Source: JBBAEA01 sp041656175
GTDB lineage: Bacteria; Myxococcota_A; Bradymonadia; UBA4248
Length of the DNA: 64,000 nucleotides
Assembly (NCBI GenBank): GCA_041656175.1
Contig: JBBAEA010000002.1
Coordinates: 1-64,000, forward strand
Reading direction: 5' to 3'
The notes under the pieces were generated by a model. It worked only from the letters and a program-made list of their open reading frames with translations, was not told the origin of the DNA and ran no database searches. The position numbers and the translations under genes were made by a program. Numbering within the stretch: the stretch's first letter is position 1; every line of letters starts with the position of its first letter. Positions 42,921 through 51,561 of the stretch are shown piece after piece.

Positions 42921-44447
42921 TTATTGATTTAAAGAGTGCAACGCTTTTTTTGCCATATCGACGATTTCGATCGACTGTGATTCTTTGCTGTCTTCATCGA
43001 TGGCGGAAACTTCCAAAATTCCGTTGACATCGATTTTGAAGCTCACTTTGATTTTCGGGATCATACGTGGGGCTGGGCGGATGCCGCTCAACTCAAAGGC
43101 TCCCAAAAACGTGTTCTCCTCGCAGCGCTTACCCTCGCCTTGGTAAACCGATATGACGACGCTCGATTGATTGTCGCGGTTTGTGGTAAAATGGCGATGC
43201 ACGCGGTGAGGAACTTTAGTGTTTTTGGGGATTAGCGGTACAAAGACCGAGTTTGCCGCCTCGATCCCAAGGGTAAGCGGTGTGATATCGAGCAGCAGAA
43301 GATCGCTTTGTGGCGTAGCCAAGCTCATCGCCTGTATCGCAGCGCCAATACCGACCACCTCGTCTGGGTTCATGCTCGTGTTCAGCGGCTTTGAGAGCCA
43401 CTTTTGCACCATTTCGCGAATGAGCGGCATACGCGTCATTCCGCCGACCATAATGAGCTCATCCAGATCCTTGATCCGTAGCCCCGCGTCGCGCAACACG
43501 CGCTCGCAGATCCTTAAAGAGCGCTCCACGAGCGGCAAGCACAAGTTCTCGAAATGCGAGCGGTAAACGACTTCCGAAATTCCAAGATTCTCGTTGATAT
43601 TTGGCGATATTCGCGGCAGCTTGATTTCAGTGTGTTCGTTTTGAGATAGCTGAATTTTGGCGTATTCCGCCGCATCGACTATACGCTGCATCGCCATCTG
43701 ATCGAGCGAAAGATCGATGCCGTGCTCTGATTTGAAGTTCTTGATTAACCAATCGGCTAGTATTTGGTTAAAGTCGTTGCCACCAAGAAAAGTGTCGCCG
43801 CCAGTGCCAATGACGTTGAACAGCCCCTCGCTGATTTCGAGCACCGAAACGTCGAAGGTACCACCGCCAAAATCGTAAACCGCCACGCGCTGATTTTTCT
43901 CTGAGCCAAAGCCGTAAGCAAGCGCCGCGGCAGTGGGTTCATTGATGAGGCGCAGAACCTCTAAACCTGCGAGTTCCGCAGCCTCTTTGGTGGCGGTTCG
44001 CTGGACGTTATCAAAGTGCGCTGGTACCGAAATAACGGCTTGCTTAACCTCGCAGCCAAGGGCATACTCGGACATTCTTTTGACTTTTTTAAGTACAGCG
44101 GCGCTTACTTCCACAGGGCTTATACGTTGCCCACCGATTTCACAAAGAGGCATGCCATCGGGATCCGCGACGACGCTGTAGCTGATATATGGCAAGGTTT
44201 TTTGTACGTTGTCGGAGGAGAATTTTTGCCCAAGTAAACGCTTGGACGAGTGTACCGAAAGGTAGGGTTGCGTCGCCATCTGCGCTTTTGCCAAGTGCCC
44301 CACGAAAAACCGCCCTTCGCGATTCAAGGACATCACCGAGGGCATGGTGGAGTGACCTGTCTCATCGAGTATTATTTGTACCGCGCCGCCCTTTACGACG
44401 GCAGCGCAAGTGTTTGATGTACCTAAATCAATACCGAGTACGGGCAT
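42921..44447 (-). CDS. Short DnaK/Hsp70-family chaperone without the helical lid
   Basis: Encodes 508 aa. [58 protein letters not shown] and [16 protein letters not shown] are classical Hsp70 nucleotide-domain motifs. A substrate-binding beta domain follows ([18 protein letters not shown] ... [14 protein letters not shown]). Only about 15 residues remain after it, so the helical lid and tail of DnaK (about 640 aa) are missing. ATG 44447 is chosen for the CAGGAGTTGC upstream; a start at 44483 is unlikely. No dnaJ or grpE is adjacent. It is best seen as a specialised Hsp70. Confidence 0.9.
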   Translation of the reverse strand: MPVLGIDLGTSNTCAAVVKGGAVQIILDETGHSTMPSVMSLNREGRFFVGHLAKAQMATQPYLSVHSSKRLLGQKFSSDNVQKTLPYISYSVVADPDGMPLCEIGGQRISPVEVSAAVLKKVKRMSEYALGCEVKQAVISVPAHFDNVQRTATKEAAELAGLEVLRLINEPTAAALAYGFGSEKNQRVAVYDFGGGTFDVSVLEISEGLFNVIGTGGDTFLGGNDFNQILADWLIKNFKSEHGIDLSLDQMAMQRIVDAAEYAKIQLSQNEHTEIKLPRISPNINENLGISEVVYRSHFENLCLPLVERSLRICERVLRDAGLRIKDLDELIMVGGMTRMPLIREMVQKWLSKPLNTSMNPDEVVGIGAAIQAMSLATPQSDLLLLDITPLTLGIEAANSVFVPLIPKNTKVPHRVHRHFTTNRDNQSSVVISVYQGEGKRCEENTFLGAFELSGIRPAPRMIPKIKVSFKIDVNGILEVSAIDEDSKESQSIEIVDMAKKALHSLNQ

Positions 44448-44490
44448 GCAACTCCTGTTTACTAACAAGGGGCTAAAATTCAAAAACTAA

Positions 44491-44728
44491 AGCCTTTGCA
44501 AGGCTAGTAATAATGAATTTTATTTTATAAATTCTATACAGTTTAAAACAAAATGAGACATTTTGTAGAGAAGCATAAGTTAATAGTGCTAATCATATAA
44601 GACAGGTAGAAGATAGAATGACATTTTATTTGAAAATTGCTTAAAAGAGTGTTTTTTTTGGGGAGGGGGGGCGAGGGGAAGCTTTTTGCTTTTGCAAAAA
44701 GAAAAAAGCTTCCCCCCGCGCAAAGCTC
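44491..44728 (+). repeat. Dispersed repeat family C, copy C3 (short form)
   Basis: About 238 bp. The core acaaaatgagacattttgta is kept. The terminal hairpin arms are gaggggaagctttttgct / aaaaaagcttcccc, different in sequence from C1, C2 and C4 yet still complementary. It fills most of the 341-bp gap after the Hsp70 gene. Confidence 0.8.
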
Positions 44729-44788
44729 AAAAACTGGCAATTTCCCAAAAAACGACTGTGCGCCTTAAAACTCTACAGCGCAAAACGC

Positions 44789-46222
44789 CTATTTTTTAAA
44801 GAGTTTGTCAAAAAGACCGCCCTTCTTAGGCGTCGGATTTTCTACGGGAATATTGCCCAAAGAGCGCACATTCTGCCGTTTTGGGAGCTCTGCATCGTTT
44901 AATTTGATATCATCCAAAAACGAGCGACGCTGCGTTTCTGGCGCATCCTTCGTTGACAAGGCGGCTTGAAGTTGAATTTTGGGCGACTCGCGACTTTCAG
45001 CGCTGTCTTTCGCCTGCGTTCCCTCGCCTGCCAGCAACGCGGCATCAGGCTCTGCCTCTTCTACTTCACGCTCTTTCGGCTCAGCGCTTACGCTGTCCTC
45101 GATTTTTCCCAATAGTTCCGAGATGCTTTCGCGCGTTTCAGTTTGCTCGGGTGTCGGCTGCACAGAATCTTGCTCTTGCTTATCCTCATCGCGTTGCATC
45201 TGCTGCAGGAGTTCTTGCATTTGTTGAGAGCTGTCATCCTCTCCACCATGCGAGGGGTCCACCATTCCAAGTAGCGTTGGTTCTTGAGCTATATCGAGTT
45301 CCGCCGAATCGCTAAGCCCTAACAAGGAAACACCCCTCACTTCCTCCGAAACACGCTTCACGCTGAGCAACGACTCGCTAGTTTCGTCCTCCCCTAGGAG
45401 TTGGTCACTGTTGGGGTCAATATTCGGCGCTGCCAACACAGCCGCCGCGGGTTCGTCATCATCGTTTATCACCGCACTCTCAATATCCGAGCGCAATTCC
45501 TCGTTCGCACTCACAAGTGCCGCCAAATAGTCTTTGCTCGCGTTTGCCTCAAGATCCCGCGGTTCTTCATAAACCCCGCTTACCTCAAAGCCAGCCCCCA
45601 CGCCAAGATTCTCGCCGCTGGAGCGCGTCGCCGATAGCTCTGGCGCAGCCAGCCCCACACCAGCGAACAAATCATCTAGACCCGCGTCAATATCGGTCTC
45701 ACCGAAGAGATCAAAACCCAAAGAATCGCCAGCCTTCGCCTCTACAATGTGCAACTTAGGTTTATCCTGCGTCGCTTCAGAAGCCGCAGTATCAGTCGCT
45801 TGGGAGGAGGATTGCGCCGTTTCAGTCGCCTCGGCAGCCTCCATCGCTGGCGGTGTCGAGTCGCGCTCTGTTAAACCGCCGCGCTGCTTATGCTCCTGGA
45901 TTTCCTTGGCCTTTAAGACCGCATCGACCACTTCCTTAAAGGGCCGATTAATCCGATTAAGCGAGAGTAGCATCCCCGACATCTGCGAAGACGGCCCCCC
46001 CACAAACGGAATCTCCTTGCGCACGACGCCCTCGCCGATATACACCTGCGAATCATCGGCGAGTCGGAACTCAAAATGCACCTCGGTTCCAATGGGTCGC
46101 GTCGAACGCGTACGGATAAACAGCCCAGCACGACTAATCAGCGGCGCAATTCCCTCAATAAACGCCTCCTGCGTCGTATACTTAAGTGTCGCCTTAATCA
46201 TCGCAATACGGTTCGCATCCAC
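44789..46222 (-). CDS. PilZ-like domain protein with acidic disordered tail
   Basis: Encodes 477 aa. The first about 110 residues look like a PilZ variant of the Myxococcota type (LFIRTRSTRPIGTEVHFEFR, then GEGVVRKEIPF and SGMLLSLNRI). The canonical RxxxR and DxSxxG signature for c-di-GMP is not clear. The remaining about 360 residues are acidic, Ser/Glu/Gln-rich and low in complexity, ending in a basic KKGGLFDKLFKK motif. There is no signal peptide. The GTG at 46222 follows GAGGTGA closely and fits better than the out-of-frame ATG nearby. The likely role is signalling or motility regulation; this is inference. Confidence 0.65.
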   Translation of the reverse strand: MDANRIAMIKATLKYTTQEAFIEGIAPLISRAGLFIRTRSTRPIGTEVHFEFRLADDSQVYIGEGVVRKEIPFVGGPSSQMSGMLLSLNRINRPFKEVVDAVLKAKEIQEHKQRGGLTERDSTPPAMEAAEATETAQSSSQATDTAASEATQDKPKLHIVEAKAGDSLGFDLFGETDIDAGLDDLFAGVGLAAPELSATRSSGENLGVGAGFEVSGVYEEPRDLEANASKDYLAALVSANEELRSDIESAVINDDDEPAAAVLAAPNIDPNSDQLLGEDETSESLLSVKRVSEEVRGVSLLGLSDSAELDIAQEPTLLGMVDPSHGGEDDSSQQMQELLQQMQRDEDKQEQDSVQPTPEQTETRESISELLGKIEDSVSAEPKEREVEEAEPDAALLAGEGTQAKDSAESRESPKIQLQAALSTKDAPETQRRSFLDDIKLNDAELPKRQNVRSLGNIPVENPTPKKGGLFDKLFKK

Positions 46223-46332
46223 TGTTCACCTCACAAAATAGCATTGCCCCCGCGTCCACGCATATTTATAGCACATTCCTTTGCTCAAGCAATATTATGT
46301 AGCTTTTGGCATTTAAAAGCCTTTTCTTTTTT

Positions 46333-46477
46333 TGTGGGGGAGCGCCCCCTACGCGCGGGCTTCCTCGTAAATATCACAATTCGCGCCTTATTTTGTGCGC
46401 TGTATCGGCTATTCGCCAACCCAGCGCACAAAATGCGCTCATGGTGCTATTTCCTCGGCGATCCCGCGCTACCCCCC
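46333..46477. repeat. Dispersed palindromic repeat family B, copy B7
   Basis: About 145 bp with ends tgtgggggagcgccccctacg and gatcccgcgctacccccc. The inner arms attttgtgcgctg / cagcgcacaaaat are exactly complementary around a short loop containing tatcggctattcgcc. Confidence 0.85.
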
Positions 46478-46485
46478 TGCGCCCT

Positions 46486-46596
46486 TAAGGAAACTCTGAT
46501 ATATGGGGGCTACCGCCCAAAACCCCGCTTCGTTTTGTGGGGCGCTGCTAAGGCTATCGCCCTTAGAACCCTTTTTTTGTGTAGCGTCTTGAATTT
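46486..46596 (-). repeat. Dispersed repeat family A, fragment A7
   Basis: Starts aaggaaactctgat and carries the gggggctaccgccc hairpin and an aaggctatcgcccttagaac segment. It ends next to the glgX stop (46599), so the rest was lost or never inserted. Confidence 0.7.
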
Positions 46597-46598
46597 CT

Positions 46599-48701
46599 CT
46601 AGCTCATCAAAACGCGAACAGAATCGGCTTCCACGGTTATTCTTAGCCCTTTCTCGCTGTGCGCTTCATCGATGTCGACGAAGTCCTGTGGAGAGTCGAG
46701 TGCGGTGTTAATGATGCTCTTCCACGTCCTGCGAGGAATCTCGAAAGACAGTGGCTCTCGCCACGCATTCATGGCGATATAGAAACGATGCTCTCGCGGG
46801 CCAGCCAATAGTTCGCATGCTAGGCTGTGGGAGTGCGCGCTCCAATCGGGTTTGCCCATCGAAACGCCATGCCAAATAATACCAGCTTGTGTTCTCAGAG
46901 CCGTTTGCGTAGCGACAAAGGGATCGGCGAATTCAGTACGCTTTAGCGCTGGATGTTTTGCGCGAAGCTTGATAAGCAGTCGCATAAAACGCAGCATTTC
47001 TTCGCCATTTTCGTTGTATGTCCAGTCTATCCAGCCTACAGGGTTATCTTGGCAGAACGCGTTGTTGTTGCCGCCTTGACTTCGCCAATACTCATCACCG
47101 CCCAAGATCATCGGCGTTCCCCGTGAGATGAAAAGCGTGGTTAACAAATTTTTTGCGCGCTGCTTTCGGCGGCGCTCTAGCGCTTCATCCCCTGGCCCCT
47201 CAACGCCCATATTATCGCTAAAGTTTTGCTCCGAGCCATCACGATTTTGCTCTCCATTACGTTCGTTGTGCTTTTTATTGTAGGAGCAAAGGTCTCGCAG
47301 GGTAAAACCGTCGTGAGCCGTTACAAAGTTTACACTTTGGGATGCATTTTGTTTTGTGCCAAATAAGTCACGGCTACCACCAATACGTAGAGCCAAGTCC
47401 TTTACCGTGTCGTTATCGGAACGCCAAAATCGGCGCAAATCATCGCGAAAGCGCCCATTCCACTCTGCCCAGTCCACTGGGAAACGCCCGACTTTGTACA
47501 TGCCAGCGGCGTCCCAAGATTCGGCAATGAGCTTGCAGCCTCGTAAGATCGGGTCGGCTGCAATATCGTTGAGTAAACCAAGTTGAGGATCCGAAATCCA
47601 CTCCCCTTCGTGGGAGCGCCCCAAAATAGTAGCTAGGTCAAAACGAAAACCGTCTACTCGCATCTCGACTAGCCAAAATCGTAGGCAATCAATGATAAGC
47701 TGTTTCATAACGGGATGGTTACAATTCATGGTATTGCCGCAACCCGTATAGTTCTCGTATCGCTTGTTCTTATCAAGCATGTAATAAACGGAGTTATCTA
47801 GCCCGCGGTACGCGATGGTAGGACCGTGTTCGTTTCCTTCTCCCGAATGATTAAAGACGACGTCAAGAATGACTTCGATTTTTGCTTCGTGAAAACGCTG
47901 TACCATTTCGCGAAATTCACGCGGACCCTGTGTAGGATCGGGATCTGACACGTAACTGTGGTGCGGGGCAAAAAAGCCGATAGTCGCATAGCCCCAGTAG
48001 TTGCGGTTGCGCTCACCAGTGACAGGGTCGACCAAATTTGGCGGTTCCCATTCGTTAAACTGTGCAACAGGCAAAAGTTCGATGGCTGTAATGCCAAGCG
48101 ACTTTAAATGCGGGATTCGATCGCAAAGCCCCGCAAATGTTCCAGGCAACTTTGATAACGACGAAGGATGTGCCGTCATTCCCTTCACATGGCACTCGTA
48201 AATAACCGAGTCCTCCAAGCTATGTTTAGGTCTAGCGGTTTCCCCCCATGCAAACGAAAGCGGTTTCAAGGCTATGGACTTTGCGGTAACGCCCGCGCTC
48301 CAATACGGTGAAAATGAGCGTTCTCGCAGGGAGGAATCGCGATCGTAGCCATAAATCGCGTCCGAAAATACATTGTAGCGTCCGACGTATGCGCGAGAAT
48401 AAGGGTCGGCCAACAATTTATTGACGTTAAATCGATGTCCGTGCCGTGGCATATACGGCCCGTCTAGACGAATGCCGTATAACTGACCCGCCCGAACGCC
48501 TTCGACAAAAATATGCCAAATATCTCCAGTTCTATGAAGATCTGAGTCTAGGACATGCGTCCTATATGGCATCTCATCTTCGGCGTTGCGAAACAAGTCT
48601 ATGTATGCAGCCGTTGCATTACGCGAGTAAAACGCAAAGTTAACTCCCTCATCGCTCACCGTTGCGCCGAAGGGTAAGGGGTGTCCTATCGATCTATACA
48701 T
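46599..48701 (-). CDS. glgX: Glycogen debranching enzyme (isoamylase type)
   Basis: Encodes 700 aa. It hydrolyses alpha-1,6 links in glycogen or limit dextrins. The N-terminal beta-sandwich (GHPLPFGATVSDEGVNFAFY) is typical of isoamylase/GlgX. GH13 regions are visible: DVVFNHSGEGNE, the nucleophile motif GFRFDLATI, the acid motif LIAESWDAAG, and FVTAHDGFTLRDL. The ATG at 48701 begins MYRSIGHPLPFG; the upstream TTG at 48737 would extend into the neighbouring tRNA region. It fits with the malK operon and the LamB-like porin as glucan metabolism. tRNA-Phe copies lie just upstream on the same strand. Confidence 0.95.
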   Translation of the reverse strand: MYRSIGHPLPFGATVSDEGVNFAFYSRNATAAYIDLFRNAEDEMPYRTHVLDSDLHRTGDIWHIFVEGVRAGQLYGIRLDGPYMPRHGHRFNVNKLLADPYSRAYVGRYNVFSDAIYGYDRDSSLRERSFSPYWSAGVTAKSIALKPLSFAWGETARPKHSLEDSVIYECHVKGMTAHPSSLSKLPGTFAGLCDRIPHLKSLGITAIELLPVAQFNEWEPPNLVDPVTGERNRNYWGYATIGFFAPHHSYVSDPDPTQGPREFREMVQRFHEAKIEVILDVVFNHSGEGNEHGPTIAYRGLDNSVYYMLDKNKRYENYTGCGNTMNCNHPVMKQLIIDCLRFWLVEMRVDGFRFDLATILGRSHEGEWISDPQLGLLNDIAADPILRGCKLIAESWDAAGMYKVGRFPVDWAEWNGRFRDDLRRFWRSDNDTVKDLALRIGGSRDLFGTKQNASQSVNFVTAHDGFTLRDLCSYNKKHNERNGEQNRDGSEQNFSDNMGVEGPGDEALERRRKQRAKNLLTTLFISRGTPMILGGDEYWRSQGGNNNAFCQDNPVGWIDWTYNENGEEMLRFMRLLIKLRAKHPALKRTEFADPFVATQTALRTQAGIIWHGVSMGKPDWSAHSHSLACELLAGPREHRFYIAMNAWREPLSFEIPRRTWKSIINTALDSPQDFVDIDEAHSEKGLRITVEADSVRVLMS

Positions 48702-48740
48702 CGCGTGCTTTCCAAGTACGCCGGCTGCTAAAAGCAAAAG

Positions 48741-48813
48741 TGGCTAGGGACGGAATTGAACCGCCGACACGAGGATTTTCAGTCCTCTGCTCTACCTACT
48801 GAGCTACCTAGCC
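48741..48813 (-). tRNA. tRNA-Phe (anticodon GAA), copy 1
   Basis: A 73-nt cloverleaf on the minus strand: acceptor GGCTAGG/CCTAGCC, AGGA/TCCT anticodon stem with loop CTGAAAA, and a GGCGGTTCAATTCCGTC T-arm. It is identical to the copy 88 bp away. CCA is not encoded. Confidence 0.96.
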
Positions 48814-48828
48814 CTAGGGCGAAACAAA

Positions 48829-48901
48829 TGGCTAGGGACGGAATTGAACCGCCGACACGAGGATTTTCAGTCCTCTGCTCTACCTACTGAGCTACCTAGC
48901 C
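48829..48901 (-). tRNA. tRNA-Phe (anticodon GAA), copy 2
   Basis: Identical in all 73 positions to copy 1, separated by 15 bp. The pair looks like a recent tandem duplication. Both anticodon stems and the T-arm are intact. Confidence 0.96.
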
Positions 48902-49048
48902 ACAAAACGCTCTCACAATAAAGAGCGCAGCCACTTACTACGCGAAGTCAGCACGCGTGTCAAGGAATTTCATTTCTCACTGAAAAGTATGAAGAACTTA
49001 TACCTAAGTCGTAAAATTATCCCGTATTTGGCTGTTCTTAAACGCTAT

Positions 49049-49123
49049 AAGGAGACTCTGATGATTGCAAAATTAGTAGGGGCAGGTTTCAAACCTGCCC
49101 TTGATTAAAACAACGAAAGTCAG
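49049..49123 (+). repeat. Dispersed repeat family A, fragment A8
   Basis: The left third of the element: ggagactctgatgatt, then gtaggggcaggtttcaaacc and caacgaaagtcag. The remainder is absent. It lies in the 236-bp gap between tRNA-Phe and the aldehyde dehydrogenase gene. Confidence 0.7.
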
Positions 49124-49137
49124 CTGCAAGAGCAAAG

Positions 49138-50505
49138 CTAAATAATGCGCTTCATCCACTTTAACCATCCCTTTTGGTAGGGGGGATAGCGCAAAGATAG
49201 ATCCATTTTTGTGGAGTTGTGCAGTACCGCCTTGAGGTGACTAAAACCGTCAAAGCTGTACTTTCCGTGGCTAAGCCCCATACCGCTGTTGCCTACACCG
49301 CCAAAGGGCAAATTGATGTTGGCAAGATGCATCAAGGAGTCGTTAATGCACATGCCGCCAGTACTCAGTGTTTGCACCATGCGTTTTCGTAAGTCTTTGT
49401 TTTTACTATACAAATAAGATGCTAATGGCTCTGGGTTCTTCGCAATTTCAGCAAAAATCTCATCTTCACTCGAAACGCTGAATATAGGCAATATGGGGCC
49501 AAAAATCTCGTCTGTACGCAAACGGGAGTCGGGCACAATATTGTCAAGCACAGTAGGTGCGATGTAACGGCAGTGCTCGTCGGCTTGCCCACCGATGACG
49601 ATATCGCCGTCCCCAAGCATGTCATGAAGTCTATCGAAATGCCGTTCATTAATGATGCGCGCATAGTCCGCAGATTCTTCGGGGTTCTCGCCGTAAAGCG
49701 CTACGATTTGTCGGCGTATAGCATCGAGTAACGCATGATGTTCGCTTTTTTTGACCAGCACATAGTCGGGCGCAATGCAAGTTTGGCCAGCGTTGGTAAA
49801 TTTAGCCCACACAATACGTCTAGCGCTCACCTCCATATCGGCGCAGTCCCAAACGACGCAGGGCGATTTACCACCGAGTTCCAAAGTACAAGGCGTGAGA
49901 TGCTCTGCGGCTGCTCGCGCGATGTGTTTAGCCGTTGCCGTGCTACCCGTAAAAAAGATGTAGTCAAAGCGCTCTTTAAGCAGTTCTTGGGTTTCCTCGG
50001 GTCCACCCTCTACGATGGCAAAGCAACGCGGGTCGAGGTATTTTGGCAAAGTTTCGACTAAAAGTTGGCTAACATTCGGTGCAAATTCGGAGGGTTTAAG
50101 CACAAAAGTGTTACCCGCTGCGACTGCCGATAATATGGGGCCAAGCGTAAGCAAAAGGGGGTAGTTCCACGGGCTTATAACGAGTACCACGCCTCGCGGA
50201 ATGGGCTGTACATAGGATTTGGCTAAAAAAACGGGCAAAGGCGAGCTTGTTTTACGCGGCTTCATCCATGATTTAAGGCGCTTAAGGGCGTGGTCGAGTT
50301 CCATACGCACAAAACCAATCTCTGAGAGCCAAGCCTCGTTATAGGGTTTTCGCAAGTCACCCATCAAGGCGCTTGCCATAGCTTCCTCTTCTTTTTCGAT
50401 CATTTCGCGCAAGGCCAAGAGCTGCGAGCGGCGCCATTCGTAGCTTAGCGTATGGCCAGCTTCAAAATAGTCGCGTAAATTTTTTACTTTCTCTTTACTA
50501 TTCAT
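49138..50505 (-). CDS. NAD(P)-dependent aldehyde dehydrogenase (ALDH3-like)
   Basis: Encodes 455 aa. It oxidises aldehydes to acids. The catalytic Cys lies in NAGQTCIAPDYV and the general-base Glu in LELGGKSPC. VVLVISPWNYPLLLTLGP and NLPFGGVGNSGMGLSHGKYS are typical of class 3 (fatty or aromatic) enzymes, as is the C-terminal hydrophobic/basic end. The ATG at 50505 lies inside the end of fmt (8-bp overlap), which suggests coupling. A start at 50517 is less likely. The substrate is not known. Confidence 0.92.
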   Translation of the reverse strand: MNSKEKVKNLRDYFEAGHTLSYEWRRSQLLALREMIEKEEEAMASALMGDLRKPYNEAWLSEIGFVRMELDHALKRLKSWMKPRKTSSPLPVFLAKSYVQPIPRGVVLVISPWNYPLLLTLGPILSAVAAGNTFVLKPSEFAPNVSQLLVETLPKYLDPRCFAIVEGGPEETQELLKERFDYIFFTGSTATAKHIARAAAEHLTPCTLELGGKSPCVVWDCADMEVSARRIVWAKFTNAGQTCIAPDYVLVKKSEHHALLDAIRRQIVALYGENPEESADYARIINERHFDRLHDMLGDGDIVIGGQADEHCRYIAPTVLDNIVPDSRLRTDEIFGPILPIFSVSSEDEIFAEIAKNPEPLASYLYSKNKDLRKRMVQTLSTGGMCINDSLMHLANINLPFGGVGNSGMGLSHGKYSFDGFSHLKAVLHNSTKMDLSLRYPPYQKGWLKWMKRII

Positions 50506-51451
50506 CGTATTTCTCAAAAACCGCAGATTCCTGCAGACGATAGCCGTTTACAAAACTGTTAGCGTCCATCCACGCTTTGCCCTCGGGTTTCAAGGCGCGC
50601 ACGCCCAAAACGCCGTTTTGGCATGCAATGCGGATAGCGCGCTGCTCTTTATCGTAGCCTAAAAAGCTGCCGGCTGCAGCATTGTGCACATAGTCTTCGC
50701 TGTAAACCTCAGATAGTGTAAGGCGTTTGCCGCCAAAGCGCACAAAAGCCGATGGCCAGGGTGAAAGACCTCGTATGGTACAGGATATTTGTCTTGCGTC
50801 TTGCAAAAAATGGATGGCGCCCATTTGCTTTGTGAGCATTGGCGCAACGCTAGGCTCGCCGCGTTGTGGCTCTGCTTCGAGTTTTCCCTCGGCGATTTCG
50901 GCGATATGATCGACTAAAATCTGCGCCGACAACACACTGAGTTTGTCATGCATGCTTTGTGCCGTGTCGTTATCAGCGATGGGGAGGCTTCGCCTTGCAT
51001 ACACAGGTCCCGTGTCCATTCCCGCGTCCATGCGCATAAGGCAAACCCCAGTTTCGTGCTCGCCGTTGATGATGCTCCATGCGATGGGGGCGGCGCCGCG
51101 GTATTTGGGCAACAACGAAGCATGCAGGTTGAGCGGCGCAATTTTAGGTATGGCCAAAAAACTGGGACGCAGAATTTTGCCATACGCAATGGTTACAAAA
51201 AAATCTGGCGCCAGATCGCTAAGAGCTTCGCGCATTTCTGCTGTATTGAGTTTTACGGGGCTATAGACCTGTAAACCGCGTTCTAGCGCCGCCGCCTTCA
51301 CGGCGCAAGCCTTCATGCGACGCCCACGCCCTTGCTCCTTATCGGCCTGAGTAACAACGGCTCGCAGATCTATGCGCTCATCATCGCAGAGGCGCTCTAG
51401 CGTTGGCAATGCGTACTCGGGGCTGCCCATAAAAACTACTGAATATCGCAT
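50498..51451 (-). CDS. fmt: Methionyl-tRNA formyltransferase
   Basis: Encodes 317 aa. It formylates initiator Met-tRNA. NLHASLLPKYRGAAPIAWSI holds the catalytic Asn and His, and MDAGMDTGPVY the catalytic Asp. A C-terminal tRNA-binding OB domain begins near residue 205. It lies upstream of, and overlaps, the aldehyde dehydrogenase gene, and downstream of argS on the same strand. def, often next to fmt, is not in the window. Confidence 0.96.
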   Translation of the reverse strand: MRYSVVFMGSPEYALPTLERLCDDERIDLRAVVTQADKEQGRGRRMKACAVKAAALERGLQVYSPVKLNTAEMREALSDLAPDFFVTIAYGKILRPSFLAIPKIAPLNLHASLLPKYRGAAPIAWSIINGEHETGVCLMRMDAGMDTGPVYARRSLPIADNDTAQSMHDKLSVLSAQILVDHIAEIAEGKLEAEPQRGEPSVAPMLTKQMGAIHFLQDARQISCTIRGLSPWPSAFVRFGGKRLTLSEVYSEDYVHNAAAGSFLGYDKEQRAIRIACQNGVLGVRALKPEGKAWMDANSFVNGYRLQESAVFEKYDE

Positions 51452-51561
51452 CTAAACCATTGTCTCCTTGTGTTTGATTTCGGCGTTTTGTGCGGCAAAA
51501 CTCTTGAGTTAACGCGCTTTATTCGGCATTTATTGAAAAAACACTTCCTTTTGCGTTGCTC

